This document shows positions 43,001 through 50,867 of a DNA stretch of 64,000 nt, in pieces. Source of the stretch: JAVBNA01 sp031551875 (lineage in GTDB: Bacteria > Bacillota > Clostridia > Oscillospirales > Acutalibacteraceae); contig JAVBNA010000012.1 of assembly GCA_031551875.1 (NCBI GenBank), positions 32,411 to 96,410 of the forward strand. Direction: 5' to 3'. A program made the position numbers and the translations under genes. Position 1 is the stretch's first letter. Every line of letters starts with the position of its first letter. The notes beneath the pieces were generated by a model. It did not search any database, was not told where the DNA came from, and was given only the letters and a program-made list of their open reading frames with translations.

Positions 43001-43558
43001 GAACATATAGCCGCTGACCAGTATTCGGTCAACAACGGCGAAACAGTCATCATCCCGATCAAGCTGAATGCCGGTGACGGCCTGGCGGGCGGACAGGGTG
43101 TTGTGAGCTATGACAGCAGTCTTCTGACCCTTGAGTCGGTTACAGGAGTCAAAGGATACCGCTTTGAGTCTAAGGACAACAAGTTCAACTTCGTGGCCCC
43201 CTCCGGCGCCAATGTGACTGGCGAGGTGATTGTCGGCTATGCGATTTTCAGAGCCGCAATCGTGCCCGCAGATGTGAATACCATGGTTTCCTTTGATTTG
43301 AGCAAGTGCTACGATGAAGACTTTGCGGTTGTCAATCCCGCGGCGGGAAGTGTCGTGGTTACAGTGCTTACAGCTCCTCCGGCCCGCGGCGACGTCAATC
43401 TGGACGGTGTGGTCGATGTGGCCGACGCCATTGCGTTGATGCAGTACCTCGCGGGCAGCAGAGAACTGACCGCTCGTCAGCTCAAAGCGGCCGATACCAA
43501 TCTTGACGGCAAGGTCAACGTCGGTGATGTCACCATTATCATGCAGATGTGCCTGTAG
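40082..43558 (+). CDS. Secreted circularly permuted GH3 beta-glycosidase with cohesin and dockerin
   Basis: An 1158-aa protein; ATG 40082 follows GGAAGGAAAAGGA and starts a signal peptide ending PSVAFA. Domain order is reversed for GH3: the C-terminal (alpha/beta sandwich) domain comes first (about 35-330), then a fibronectin III-like domain (about 342-440), then the catalytic barrel (about 520-850: LAAIDGPAGMR, KHFAVNNQE, VMTDWGAG with the nucleophile Asp near 825). A cohesin-like module (about 978-1095) and a type I dockerin (about 1100-1158: GDVNLDGVVDVADA; DTNLDGKVNVGD) end the chain. Permuted GH3 enzymes are known in rumen Clostridia; beta-glucosidase is the likeliest activity. Confidence 0.85.
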   Translation: MKKFSKAMRILLAVFLCVAISLTMIPSVAFAGNLPPEGNAKAVAVEAAGEGITLLKNVGGILPLSKNVNYPVFGRGSICHVPGGGGSGDMNIASTSVHESILEGMLQAGLAYDDTTLRIYKADGNPDWYNAGNTTANNMRAEVILTAEQVAASKASSNSNTALYVIRRASSEGSDRNGTSTTETLSGASSANTTQAPSNYLLTTKEQTNLDLICGQFDNVVVILNVVGQMDLNWLANYPNIKGVICTYTPGSYGMLALGKILAGDINPSGKLVDTWAKALTDYPARAVTGSTFAVTNPVYAEDIYVGYRYFETFAPDRVLYEFGYGLSYTNFNIGTLGTTVDADNVTVKVRVQNTGSVAGKEVVQVYYSAPQGVLGKPVKVMGAYAKTDLLAPGESQIIELSYKTNNMASYDDAGLTGNKSCYVLEAGNYDIYVGNSVKKVTKAGTYNVPALKVTEVCSEAMTPVANTQGTPFNRLSPVANSDGTFSKAYTQSPYLASFAAKDAIVQARRDKNLPWVEQTGVNQGIKFVDVIKAGKDPVTGKYNWDAFMSQISMVDLVEIIGNDTVMGTNKTLDDLSADQRTRLLAKYPTPTAAQINVMYYHELTTVGSAGWFGTRGIVNSGTANARVATSNLENFGIPCLAAIDGPAGMRTTQNPGEEGNTWFQSGTLRAAMWNQEMGTKVGYQIGLEGVYNDCDVWLAPGMNIHRDPLCGRNFEYYTEDPLLCGQTAAAETKGVQSAGQAVTLKHFAVNNQEVSRMGGNSQLSERAIREVYIKGFEIATKTASPYCIMTSYNRINGSYAASNFDLCTTILRNEWKWDGMVMTDWGAGKDTGVDYGNTSGNATMIRAQQDISMTYGGTGGIRSGSATTGSPAVGTYDNTTFYISNNADGVPSYYTRAGDKFLFTVAQANADNTGMLRPIVNNQVTMGEFQRSVKNILNMMTKNVYYNTKRWDTGIPAYTYNASAAFTSVEKGEHIAADQYSVNNGETVIIPIKLNAGDGLAGGQGVVSYDSSLLTLESVTGVKGYRFESKDNKFNFVAPSGANVTGEVIVGYAIFRAAIVPADVNTMVSFDLSKCYDEDFAVVNPAAGSVVVTVLTAPPARGDVNLDGVVDVADAIALMQYLAGSRELTARQLKAADTNLDGKVNVGDVTIIMQMCL

Positions 43559-43597
43559 TTAGATGACAGAGTACAGATAGCAGATAACAGATCATAA

Positions 43598-43638
43598 AAG
43601 AGCCGGCTGCCTGTTTTCAGGCAGCCGGCTCTTTTTTT
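43598..43638 (+). terminator. Terminator of the GH3-dockerin gene
   Basis: AAAAGAGCCGGCTGCCTG and CAGGCAGCCGGCTCTTTT form a near-perfect stem ending in a run of T. Confidence 0.9.
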
Positions 43639-43900
43639 AAGAATCCTGACGCTGTAGCAAAACGACACACTCAACGGTATTACCTCTTTCCCACAAAAGT
43701 TCCCGTACCTCTTTACCGTCACGATATATAGGAAAATTAAACACTATCGACTTCAAAGGCTTTTCCGATTCTCCATTTGGATATATCTGAATCTCCTTTA
43801 TAAGATAAGAGATAAGGCTTTTCTTTTCTTCGTCATTTATTATATTACTCCTGCACATAAATATAGGAAACGGCTTTATGCCTAAAGAAAGCCCTGACAC
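43637..43900 (-). pseudogene. C-terminal fragment of a large serine recombinase
   Basis: An 87-codon frame whose last 65 residues match the usual end of clostridial resolvase-type recombinases: DEEKKSLISYLIKEIQIYPN, KSIVFNFPIYRDGKEVREL and ERGNTVECVVLL. The resolvase catalytic domain and zinc ribbon (normally about 450 residues upstream) are absent. Its stop lies in the GH3 terminator. Confidence 0.7.
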
Positions 43901-44089
43901 GAGGCGGCCGATGCTGTAAGCATCGCATAAAAGAATGTATTTTGTGTTTAACCGTAGCCGTTCTCATATCTAGAGTCTATTCTATAACCCGTTGAAAAAC
44001 AGGGCAAATCCCTCCCCACAAAAAGCCGACCCCTACCTCCGGGGGTTCAAAGATAGAATTGTTATAAACAAAGACCGGGGTGGTATTAT

Positions 44090-44140
44090 ATGAGTAGAAA
44101 TTACAACCACCTTGTCACGGCGAACCCACCGACGAAGTAA
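44090..44140 (+). other. 16-codon ORF before a terminator
   Basis: ATG 44090 follows GGGGTGG at 6 nt and encodes MSRNYNHLVTANPPTK. A strong terminator begins 38 nt after the stop. It could be a leader or signal-like peptide, or chance. No matching family comes to mind. Confidence 0.25.
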
Positions 44141-44177
44141 TATGTTTTTGTTTTTGGCACGTATTGGCCCACCAAAC

Positions 44178-44216
44178 CGGGGCATAAACAAACTTCGTTT
44201 TGTTTATGCCCCTCTT
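44178..44216 (+). terminator. Strong stem-loop terminator
   Basis: GGGGCATAAACAAA and TTTGTTTATGCCCC form a 14-bp stem around a CTTCG-type loop, followed by TCTTCTATTT. Confidence 0.75.
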
Positions 44217-44514
44217 CTATTTCTGATATCAAAAGATCGTTGATTGTAACGGGTTTGTCGCCCGAACTGAAAATCAGTGTTATCTTATCTACACGGCGCG
44301 CCGAGACCGTTCGATGATGGTTGTTTCAAACGAGATGCCCTTCAACCGTGGCATCTGAAGGGTCACATCTCTGGCGCTACTTCCTCGAGAAGACAATTTT
44401 CAAACAAAAATTCGAATAAAACATTATCGGTCATGCAATTGTATGAAAAAGGTGCAACCCAATTACTTTGGCACATACCAGCAACAATATTGAGTTGAGT
44501 GTCGTGTTGATCGC

Positions 44515-44552
44515 AAAGAGAGGCCCGAGGCAATTGCCCCGGGCCTCTCTTT
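44515..44552 (-). terminator. Terminator of the GH63-like dockerin gene
   Basis: AAAGAGAGGCCCG and CGGGCCTCTCTTT pair closely, 35 nt beyond the stop at 44587; the T-run is short. Confidence 0.75.
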
Positions 44553-44586
44553 GTCTGGGATCTTCAATCTGATGTCTGCCCTTCCA

Positions 44587-47500
44587 TTAAAGGCACATCT
44601 GCATAATGATGGTTACATCTCCGACATTGACCTTGCCGTCCTTGTTGACATCGGCCGCCTTGAGCTGACGCGCGGAAAGCTCTCTGCTGCCCGCGAGATA
44701 CTGCATCAGCATGATCGCGTCAACCAAGTCCACTGCGCCGTCTAGGTTGACATCCCCGCGCAGTGGCGGAATGCCGATGATCGTCACTTCCAGGGCCGGA
44801 ACCGTGGCTTGTGTGGGATCTCCCGATTCATTGGTGAAAGTAAGGGTATCCTGCGGGAAAATAACATAGGTTGCAATGTCGTCAAGCAAATCAGCCTTGG
44901 CTGCAAAAACCGCATAACCGATCACAACCGTACCGTCTATACTTGCGCCGCCGGGGGTGACCATCACAAAGGTACTGTCCTCGGACACCAATGTAAATCC
45001 GCTCTTTGCGGTAATGGACTGCAGGGTGAGCAGTTCGTCGTCGTACTGAATCTTTCCTCTCATACCCGAAAGTTTGTCGGCGTTTTCCACCGTGATGGGC
45101 ACAGCGATTACATCGCCGGCGTTGACCGTAACCCTGTACTTCGGATCTTCCGGCGGGGTTACCGTGACAACACAGGATTCTTCTAGGTCTGGATTGTCAT
45201 TGCTAGTCACAGTCACTGTTGCCGTGCCGACGCTGACTGCTTCCAGAACGCCGTTCTTCAGGGTGACGACACCTTCCGGCGCCACATTCCAAGTCACGGT
45301 CGGATCGGTGGCATCTGCGGGGCTGACGGTGGCCGTCAGCGTATTTGCGGTGCCGACCATCATACTCAGTTCACTCTGATTCAGCGTAAGGCGTTTGAGC
45401 GACACGTAATCAAACCTGAAGCGTTCCAGCCCCTCATCGCCGTTGATTTTCAGGGAATAAAAGCCTTCCTGAATCTTGTGATTTTCCGGCAGCGTCAGTG
45501 CTGCGTTGATCGTACCGTCATCCGCGACACTCGCCGGGAGAGCGATAAGGGACGTACCTTCCGGATCAGCAGGGGAGGTGACGGTTAGTGTTATGTCCTG
45601 TCCGGCGTAGTCAAGCATCTTGCCTGAAACTTGCACGGTTTTGGCGTCGTAGTCGGTGGTCAAAGTCAAGCCGTTGGGTTTTGTCTTGCTGATGAAGGTC
45701 AGCGTTTTGAGATTTGTGCCCGCCTTGGCGTAATTGAGCCGCAGGGTATGCTGCCCGACAGGCAGTTCAACCGGTACAATTTTGGTCGACCAGCTCTGCC
45801 AGCCGCCCGTGGGCGTAATGGAACCTACGGTCGCGATGGGTTCGCCGTCCAAAAGGATGGTCAAGCCGGGATTGTTGGCCGACTGAGCGGCATATTCAAG
45901 GGCAAGGTCATATGCGCCGGCCTTCCGGATGTCGAGGTTGTAGGTCAGGAAAGAACCCGCAGCGATGCCGCCGATGTTTTTGCCGTCCGGGCTGGAGTTT
46001 TCAATGTTGGGATCCTGCCCGACGTTTTTAGCGGCAAACTGCGTGGCGGGAATGGAAACGCCTCTGTCCGGTATCTCCACAAAGTCGCCCAGCGTGGCGC
46101 CAAAAATAAACGTGCTTCCATATGAGTTTTCATATGCGGTCATGCTGGTAAGGGTCTGACGGAAAAACGCCACGTCGCCCGGCTCCAGGTCAATGTAGAG
46201 CGACGTGCAATACGCGCCCATACCGCTGTTTCCGGATTCAAAGGAATAGACAACCTCACCGTTAACCACATATTCCAAAAGTCCTTTTGCGTTCCAGTTT
46301 CCGGTGTAGACCTTGAGTTGTTTGGGTTGAGCGGTGGGTTCGATCGCAAACTGGAAGCCATTCCCCACGCCGCGGCACTGCATGCCGGAGCGGTCGATTG
46401 GATTCGGGAAGTCGGGGTCGGCGTCGGAGGCGGCATAGTAAATCGGAGCGTCAGTTACGCGGCCTTTTTCGCCGTTCGGCACGGCGGTATGGTTGCGTTG
46501 AATCGGGCCCAGGCCGGTTCCGTTCAGCTTCCGGGAAAAATTCGTCTCCGAGTCGGCCTGCAGCTGGAACCAGTCGTAAGTGCCTTCGGTTGTGAGGTTC
46601 AGGCGGTTTGACGTGCTATTGGAGAAAGAGACCGTGGCGTTTGACTCCTCCGGAGGTATGACGGGCGATGCGATGGGGAAGATTGCCAGAGAAGAGTTAA
46701 TCTCCTGTAAAGTAACGGCCGACAAATAGGCCGCGCTTCCCTTGGTCAGCAACAGGCGGACGGAGGCTTGATCCTCCGGCAACTCAAGCTGATAGTCAAA
46801 TCTTACCCGGGTTTGAGACTTATTGGCATTGGAGAATTCTTCAAAACTTTGCACTTTGCCGTTTACGACAAACTCCATCCGGGCCGTCGCGCTCCGCACA
46901 CCGCCGTACACGGTGACGCGCTGCGGACTTTTGCTGTAGGGCAGGTCAAACGTCACATAGTTGCCAACACCCTGGAACTGGTAGCCGCGGTTGTTGGACG
47001 GCGCGGGCGCGGGAGAACCGGCCGCGTTGGTATGCACATAGGTATACCCGGTGTCGGTGATCAGCCCGCCCGGCGCGGAAGGCGCCGCGTCGGTAACCAT
47101 GCGGGGATTGCTGAGGCTGGAAACGCCCGCTTTTTTTGCCTGTTGCGCTACTCCATCAGGCGTCCTGCGGATCTGGAACCAATCTTTGGTTCCCTCCCTG
47201 GTCAGATAGACATTGTCCAAAAAGTGGGACTGGGTGGAGTCCATGACATAGCTGCCCAGCATATTGGTGGGCAGAATGGAGACGTCGAGTACTTTTTCAA
47301 CTTTTGCGTCCGCGTATATGGAAGTGATGGTAATCTTACTTGTGACGATCTTGTTGATCGCGGGTTCCACATCGCCGCTGTTCCAGACACCAAACTCCTG
47401 ACCGTCTGTGTCAGAAGAGAAGGTTATGGCACTGCCATAAATGGGGCCTTCACTGACGATCGTATAAGGATAAAGGGCCGAATCTTCCAGATTACCGTTC

Positions 47501-50061
47501 AAAATGGCGGGCAACGCGGATTCCAGATCAAGCCGCGCGCGTTCCTCCTTGCCTTTGGTGATTTCCTCCGGAATTTCGGCGATTACAGGCGAACGCTCGC
47601 CTTCCACACCGTTTTTAATGCCGGAAACGGATACGTAATACCGTTGATCGTTGTTCAGTCCACCCAGGGTATAGGGCATGGCATTTGCCGGGACGGTCTG
47701 ATCCAGTTGATTGGAATTGGTTCCGTAGTATACTTTATAGCTGTCATAACTCTCGCCCACAGGAGCTTGCGCGTTGATTTTGATACCGGCATTGAGCGAC
47801 TCCAGTGTCAGTCTGGGCGCGGCGGGAATACCGCCGTCTTGGAGGGCAATCCCCTTAAGGGAAATTTTACCGGTTGAACCGGTATGGGTGAATTTGACAA
47901 ACACACGGTACATATCGTCCGAGGCTCGATAGGGGATTTCCACCAGGTAGACGCTTTCCTGCGCGCCTCCGGTCAGATTCACTTTCGCCACGGGTGAGGA
48001 ATCGTCCGACAGGCTGGCCGTTATTGAAGCAGCCCCGTTTTCCACACCGACAAGCGCGAACACAGTCTGGAGCGTATTGTTGGCGGGCACTGTGAACATA
48101 AAGCCCTCACTGCCGTATCCGTGCGGATTTTTAACGACTTCCTGCGCGTCCGCAAAGCCGAGTGCCTGCACAGCCGCGCTGCCGCGCACCGCAATGGGGT
48201 TGCCCGCGCTGTTTGCGGCAAAGCCAATCGTGTTCACGTTCTGGATCAGATTGCCTCCCTTGCGCACTTGCTGCTGCAGGCCGTTTTTTATGGAGGCGTC
48301 CGGCGTGGAATCAAATAAAACATAATCTTTGGCGTTCTCAATGGCCGCCTTGCTCAAAACGGCAGGATCGGCATCGGCAAGCGGAATGACACGAACCCCG
48401 ACGCGGGGCGTATTGCCAGCGCCGGTACCCAGAGTGTAGGAATGCGTACCCGCTTCTACCTGATAGGTTTGTGACGCCGCACCGTTTTTCACGACAAGCG
48501 TGAAAGGCTTCTGCGCCTCAACTGTGAAAGCAACCGGGTCTTTGGAACTGATTCTCTTTGCGGCATTCAGAGAAACTCGATTGACCTGGCCTTCATGTTT
48601 CATGTAGAGGTTGCTGATACCATGCTCTTCGGGCAGCCGCACATCCCAGGTGATAGTATTTGCCGGTGCGTTCATGTCGATGCCGATGATGTCTTCGATG
48701 AGGACACCGACCGACAGGCAGCCGGTCCATCCCACAAAGTTGGCACGGGAGTTCGCCCCGGTGCCTCCATGGCCGTTGCGCAGATATTCAGACGAGTAGT
48801 TCTCCCATAAGTTCGATTGGGTTACATAGCCGCCCTTTTTGCCCTCTTGGAATACGCCGGACACGGAGGTCAGGTGGCGCATGGCCTCCTCAAAGGCCAA
48901 TGCGTCATAGCCGTACTCAGACAGACCCTTAATGTACTGGAAGGACGTGGGCGCCCAGAACGCGCCCTGCCAATAGCCACCCTCGGGCTTGTAGCGGGGG
49001 TCGTCATACGCGCCGGTGGCCAGCCCATAGGGGCGATAGAGTTTCTGAGAATTTTGTCCGTGGTTCAGAATAATGGCCTCCGCCTGTTTTTCCGTCGCCA
49101 CACGACCGGCCAGCGCCCAAAGGTTTGTGGGGGTGGAGATGTTAGTGCGAACACCATTCCGGTCGAGGTTTGAGAACATCTTCTCATTCTCGTCCCACAA
49201 CAGTTCTGAAATCAAATTGGAAATACGGGCGTGTTCGCTTTCAAAAAATATTTTTTGCTCCGTATTGCCCATGGCGCCCGCGATAAGTGAAATATAGTAG
49301 GCAAATTGCGCCTGTTGCATGCTCAGATCGTTATAGGTCTGATCACCGCTGTAGTTGTCATTACCCCGGTTGGGGTCGCCCTGGTTGAAGGTGTTGTCCA
49401 GGCCGTTGCTATAGCCGTTGGTTTTACCATACAGGCCGTTGGGCATTTTCTTATAGCGCTCAATAAAATTGTAATGCGCCACAAGCCGCTCAAAAATAGT
49501 TTTGCCGTTGATGACCTTGCTGAAGCGGGAAACGTCACCGTGAACCTGGTACTGTTCCCATTCGGCCCATCCCCACAGCGGCGGGTTCATTGAACGGACA
49601 TCGGTGTAGCTGCCCCAAGTATCTCGTCCAGTCTGTTCACTGATCTCGCGCGGAATGTACCCGTTGCCTTCACCCGGCTCATCGTTCTGGTGCCAATAGA
49701 AGTTGTCCATACAAGACAGCGTTGGGAATTGATTCAGACCCCACTTGTCGAACATCATCATAAACAGGGTGTCCCAGGCATAAATATTCCCGCTGAACGC
49801 CTCGTCAATATAATAGGGTTCCTCAGGGTTACAGGCCGCCGGAATTTTTGCGATGTTTCCTTTGTGAATTTGCCAGGTGGCGTCATAAAGCTCTTCCCAT
49901 TCCGGGTGGTCGGGGAAATGCACTTTTGGCAGGTCATCCATGTCCATGACATAACCATTGTACAACATCTCGGGTTCTGCGGAAACATTCAGGGTGGCAG
50001 ACGCGCTGGAAACTATTAGCATACAGGCCAAAATAAGTGACAACCATCGCTTTGCTTTCAT
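44587..50061 (-). CDS. Giant secreted GH63/GH37-like glycosidase with CBM, cohesin and dockerin
   Basis: An 1824-aa protein; ATG 50061 follows GGGAGG and opens a signal peptide (LSLILACMLIVSSASA). Residues about 50-555 form an (alpha/alpha)6 catalytic domain like GH63/GH37/MGH-type enzymes (AWDTLFMMMFDKWGLNQFP; NPPLWGWAEWE; GYWQGAFWAPTSFQYIKGL; ENYSSEY). Then come a fibronectin III domain, a degenerate Ig-like domain, two tandem copies of an unknown 190-residue module (EGTKDWFQ and EGTYDWFQ), a CBM6/35-like domain (about 1325-1457), a Big_2 domain, a cohesin-like module (about 1645-1764) and a type I dockerin (1766-1824). An alpha-linked glucoside or mannoside is the likely substrate class. 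Confidence 0.8.
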   Translation of the reverse strand: MKAKRWLSLILACMLIVSSASATLNVSAEPEMLYNGYVMDMDDLPKVHFPDHPEWEELYDATWQIHKGNIAKIPAACNPEEPYYIDEAFSGNIYAWDTLFMMMFDKWGLNQFPTLSCMDNFYWHQNDEPGEGNGYIPREISEQTGRDTWGSYTDVRSMNPPLWGWAEWEQYQVHGDVSRFSKVINGKTIFERLVAHYNFIERYKKMPNGLYGKTNGYSNGLDNTFNQGDPNRGNDNYSGDQTYNDLSMQQAQFAYYISLIAGAMGNTEQKIFFESEHARISNLISELLWDENEKMFSNLDRNGVRTNISTPTNLWALAGRVATEKQAEAIILNHGQNSQKLYRPYGLATGAYDDPRYKPEGGYWQGAFWAPTSFQYIKGLSEYGYDALAFEEAMRHLTSVSGVFQEGKKGGYVTQSNLWENYSSEYLRNGHGGTGANSRANFVGWTGCLSVGVLIEDIIGIDMNAPANTITWDVRLPEEHGISNLYMKHEGQVNRVSLNAAKRISSKDPVAFTVEAQKPFTLVVKNGAASQTYQVEAGTHSYTLGTGAGNTPRVGVRVIPLADADPAVLSKAAIENAKDYVLFDSTPDASIKNGLQQQVRKGGNLIQNVNTIGFAANSAGNPIAVRGSAAVQALGFADAQEVVKNPHGYGSEGFMFTVPANNTLQTVFALVGVENGAASITASLSDDSSPVAKVNLTGGAQESVYLVEIPYRASDDMYRVFVKFTHTGSTGKISLKGIALQDGGIPAAPRLTLESLNAGIKINAQAPVGESYDSYKVYYGTNSNQLDQTVPANAMPYTLGGLNNDQRYYVSVSGIKNGVEGERSPVIAEIPEEITKGKEERARLDLESALPAILNGNLEDSALYPYTIVSEGPIYGSAITFSSDTDGQEFGVWNSGDVEPAINKIVTSKITITSIYADAKVEKVLDVSILPTNMLGSYVMDSTQSHFLDNVYLTREGTKDWFQIRRTPDGVAQQAKKAGVSSLSNPRMVTDAAPSAPGGLITDTGYTYVHTNAAGSPAPAPSNNRGYQFQGVGNYVTFDLPYSKSPQRVTVYGGVRSATARMEFVVNGKVQSFEEFSNANKSQTRVRFDYQLELPEDQASVRLLLTKGSAAYLSAVTLQEINSSLAIFPIASPVIPPEESNATVSFSNSTSNRLNLTTEGTYDWFQLQADSETNFSRKLNGTGLGPIQRNHTAVPNGEKGRVTDAPIYYAASDADPDFPNPIDRSGMQCRGVGNGFQFAIEPTAQPKQLKVYTGNWNAKGLLEYVVNGEVVYSFESGNSGMGAYCTSLYIDLEPGDVAFFRQTLTSMTAYENSYGSTFIFGATLGDFVEIPDRGVSIPATQFAAKNVGQDPNIENSSPDGKNIGGIAAGSFLTYNLDIRKAGAYDLALEYAAQSANNPGLTILLDGEPIATVGSITPTGGWQSWSTKIVPVELPVGQHTLRLNYAKAGTNLKTLTFISKTKPNGLTLTTDYDAKTVQVSGKMLDYAGQDITLTVTSPADPEGTSLIALPASVADDGTINAALTLPENHKIQEGFYSLKINGDEGLERFRFDYVSLKRLTLNQSELSMMVGTANTLTATVSPADATDPTVTWNVAPEGVVTLKNGVLEAVSVGTATVTVTSNDNPDLEESCVVTVTPPEDPKYRVTVNAGDVIAVPITVENADKLSGMRGKIQYDDELLTLQSITAKSGFTLVSEDSTFVMVTPGGASIDGTVVIGYAVFAAKADLLDDIATYVIFPQDTLTFTNESGDPTQATVPALEVTIIGIPPLRGDVNLDGAVDLVDAIMLMQYLAGSRELSARQLKAADVNKDGKVNVGDVTIIMQMCL

Positions 50062-50200
50062 CTCGTGTTTTCCTCCCAACATCTCTTTCATATTTCTTTC
50101 CCTACTTGAAAACATTTTGTATAACATGGATGTTTTCGCCAATATACTAACACAAATAAATACATTTTTAATGTTTTTTTGGGAATAAATTATAAAATTC

Positions 50201-50480
50201 TTATGAGATTGAAAAGTAAGCAGTGTCTTTGCTTGATACTTTGTTATGTTGGATTGGCTCCGAGTTTATAGCATTATGTAGAAGGTCGTCGAACCATGTA
50301 TTTTCACTTTTGCGTTTATTAAACTTAAAACAGCACTCCATAAAATAATTGTCGAGATGTTTATCCGAGCATATGCAAGGCAAAGAAGCAAGTAGGCCTT
50401 TTTCTTTCAAATATAAAATGGCTCTGCGAACAGGTTGAAAATTATCCTCGCGTTTTTCAAGTCTTTTGAATGAATAATCA
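50201..50480 (-). pseudogene. Transposase C-terminal remnant (IS1595-like)
   Basis: About 90 codons, EDNFQPVRRAILYLKEKG ... KHLDNYFMECCFKFNKRKSE then FDDLLHNAINSEP, resemble the end of ISXO2/IS1595-type transposases (HLDxYxxExxFRFNRR). The DDE catalytic part is missing. Family call by pattern only. Confidence 0.5.
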
Positions 50481-50867
50481 AATTTTGATAATTTGCCTCG
50501 CTGAGATTTGCCTGTAGGTGGGTGTTCGTGGTTTCCACAAGCTCCCGCCGCCGCTTCTCATATTCGGCCTTGAAATCAGGTTTGCGCAGCCATGCTCATG
50601 TGGTTGTCTACCCAACATCTATCACTTGAGCGATCAGGGAAATGAAAAAAGCTCACAAACCGAATGGCTGTAAGCTTTTTGGGGGCTAACCCTGTGATTA
50701 ACAGTAGCATACTATGCCGCACAGACGGTTTTACACCGGGAAAATGTCTGCCGGTCATGCTCATGCCGTACTCTGACCCGTAACCAGACCGCAAGAGCCG
50801 TCGGCACGACGGCTCTTGCGGTTTTTTATGATTCTTCTCCCATTGCGATCTGATGTACGGTTGCCGG
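50481..50867. other. Scar region with gene fragments and a plus-strand terminator
   Basis: No intact gene. A minus-strand stretch (about 50515-50605) reads RKPDFKAEYEKRRRELVETT, a fragment of an unknown coding gene. At 50788-50826, ACCGCAAGAGCCGTCG and CGACGGCTCTTGCGGT form a long stem followed by TTTTTT on the plus strand. Confidence 0.45.

Larger units (their letters stand above)
43901..44586. other. Gene-poor stretch with two strong hairpins
   Basis: No full gene is seen. A 16-codon ORF (44090-44140) and two terminators (44178-44213, 44515-44552) are listed separately. The remainder looks like scar sequence left of the recombinase fragment. Confidence 0.45.

Noticed and set aside
41558..43006. 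482-codon open frame on the minus strand, antisense to the GH3-dockerin gene
   Set aside because: GC-rich codon bias of the real gene leaves the opposite strand open; the translation is His/Gly/Val-rich without domain features or a ribosome site.
46768..47877. 369-codon plus-strand open frame
   Set aside because: Antisense to the GH63-like enzyme; no ribosome site and no recognisable domain.
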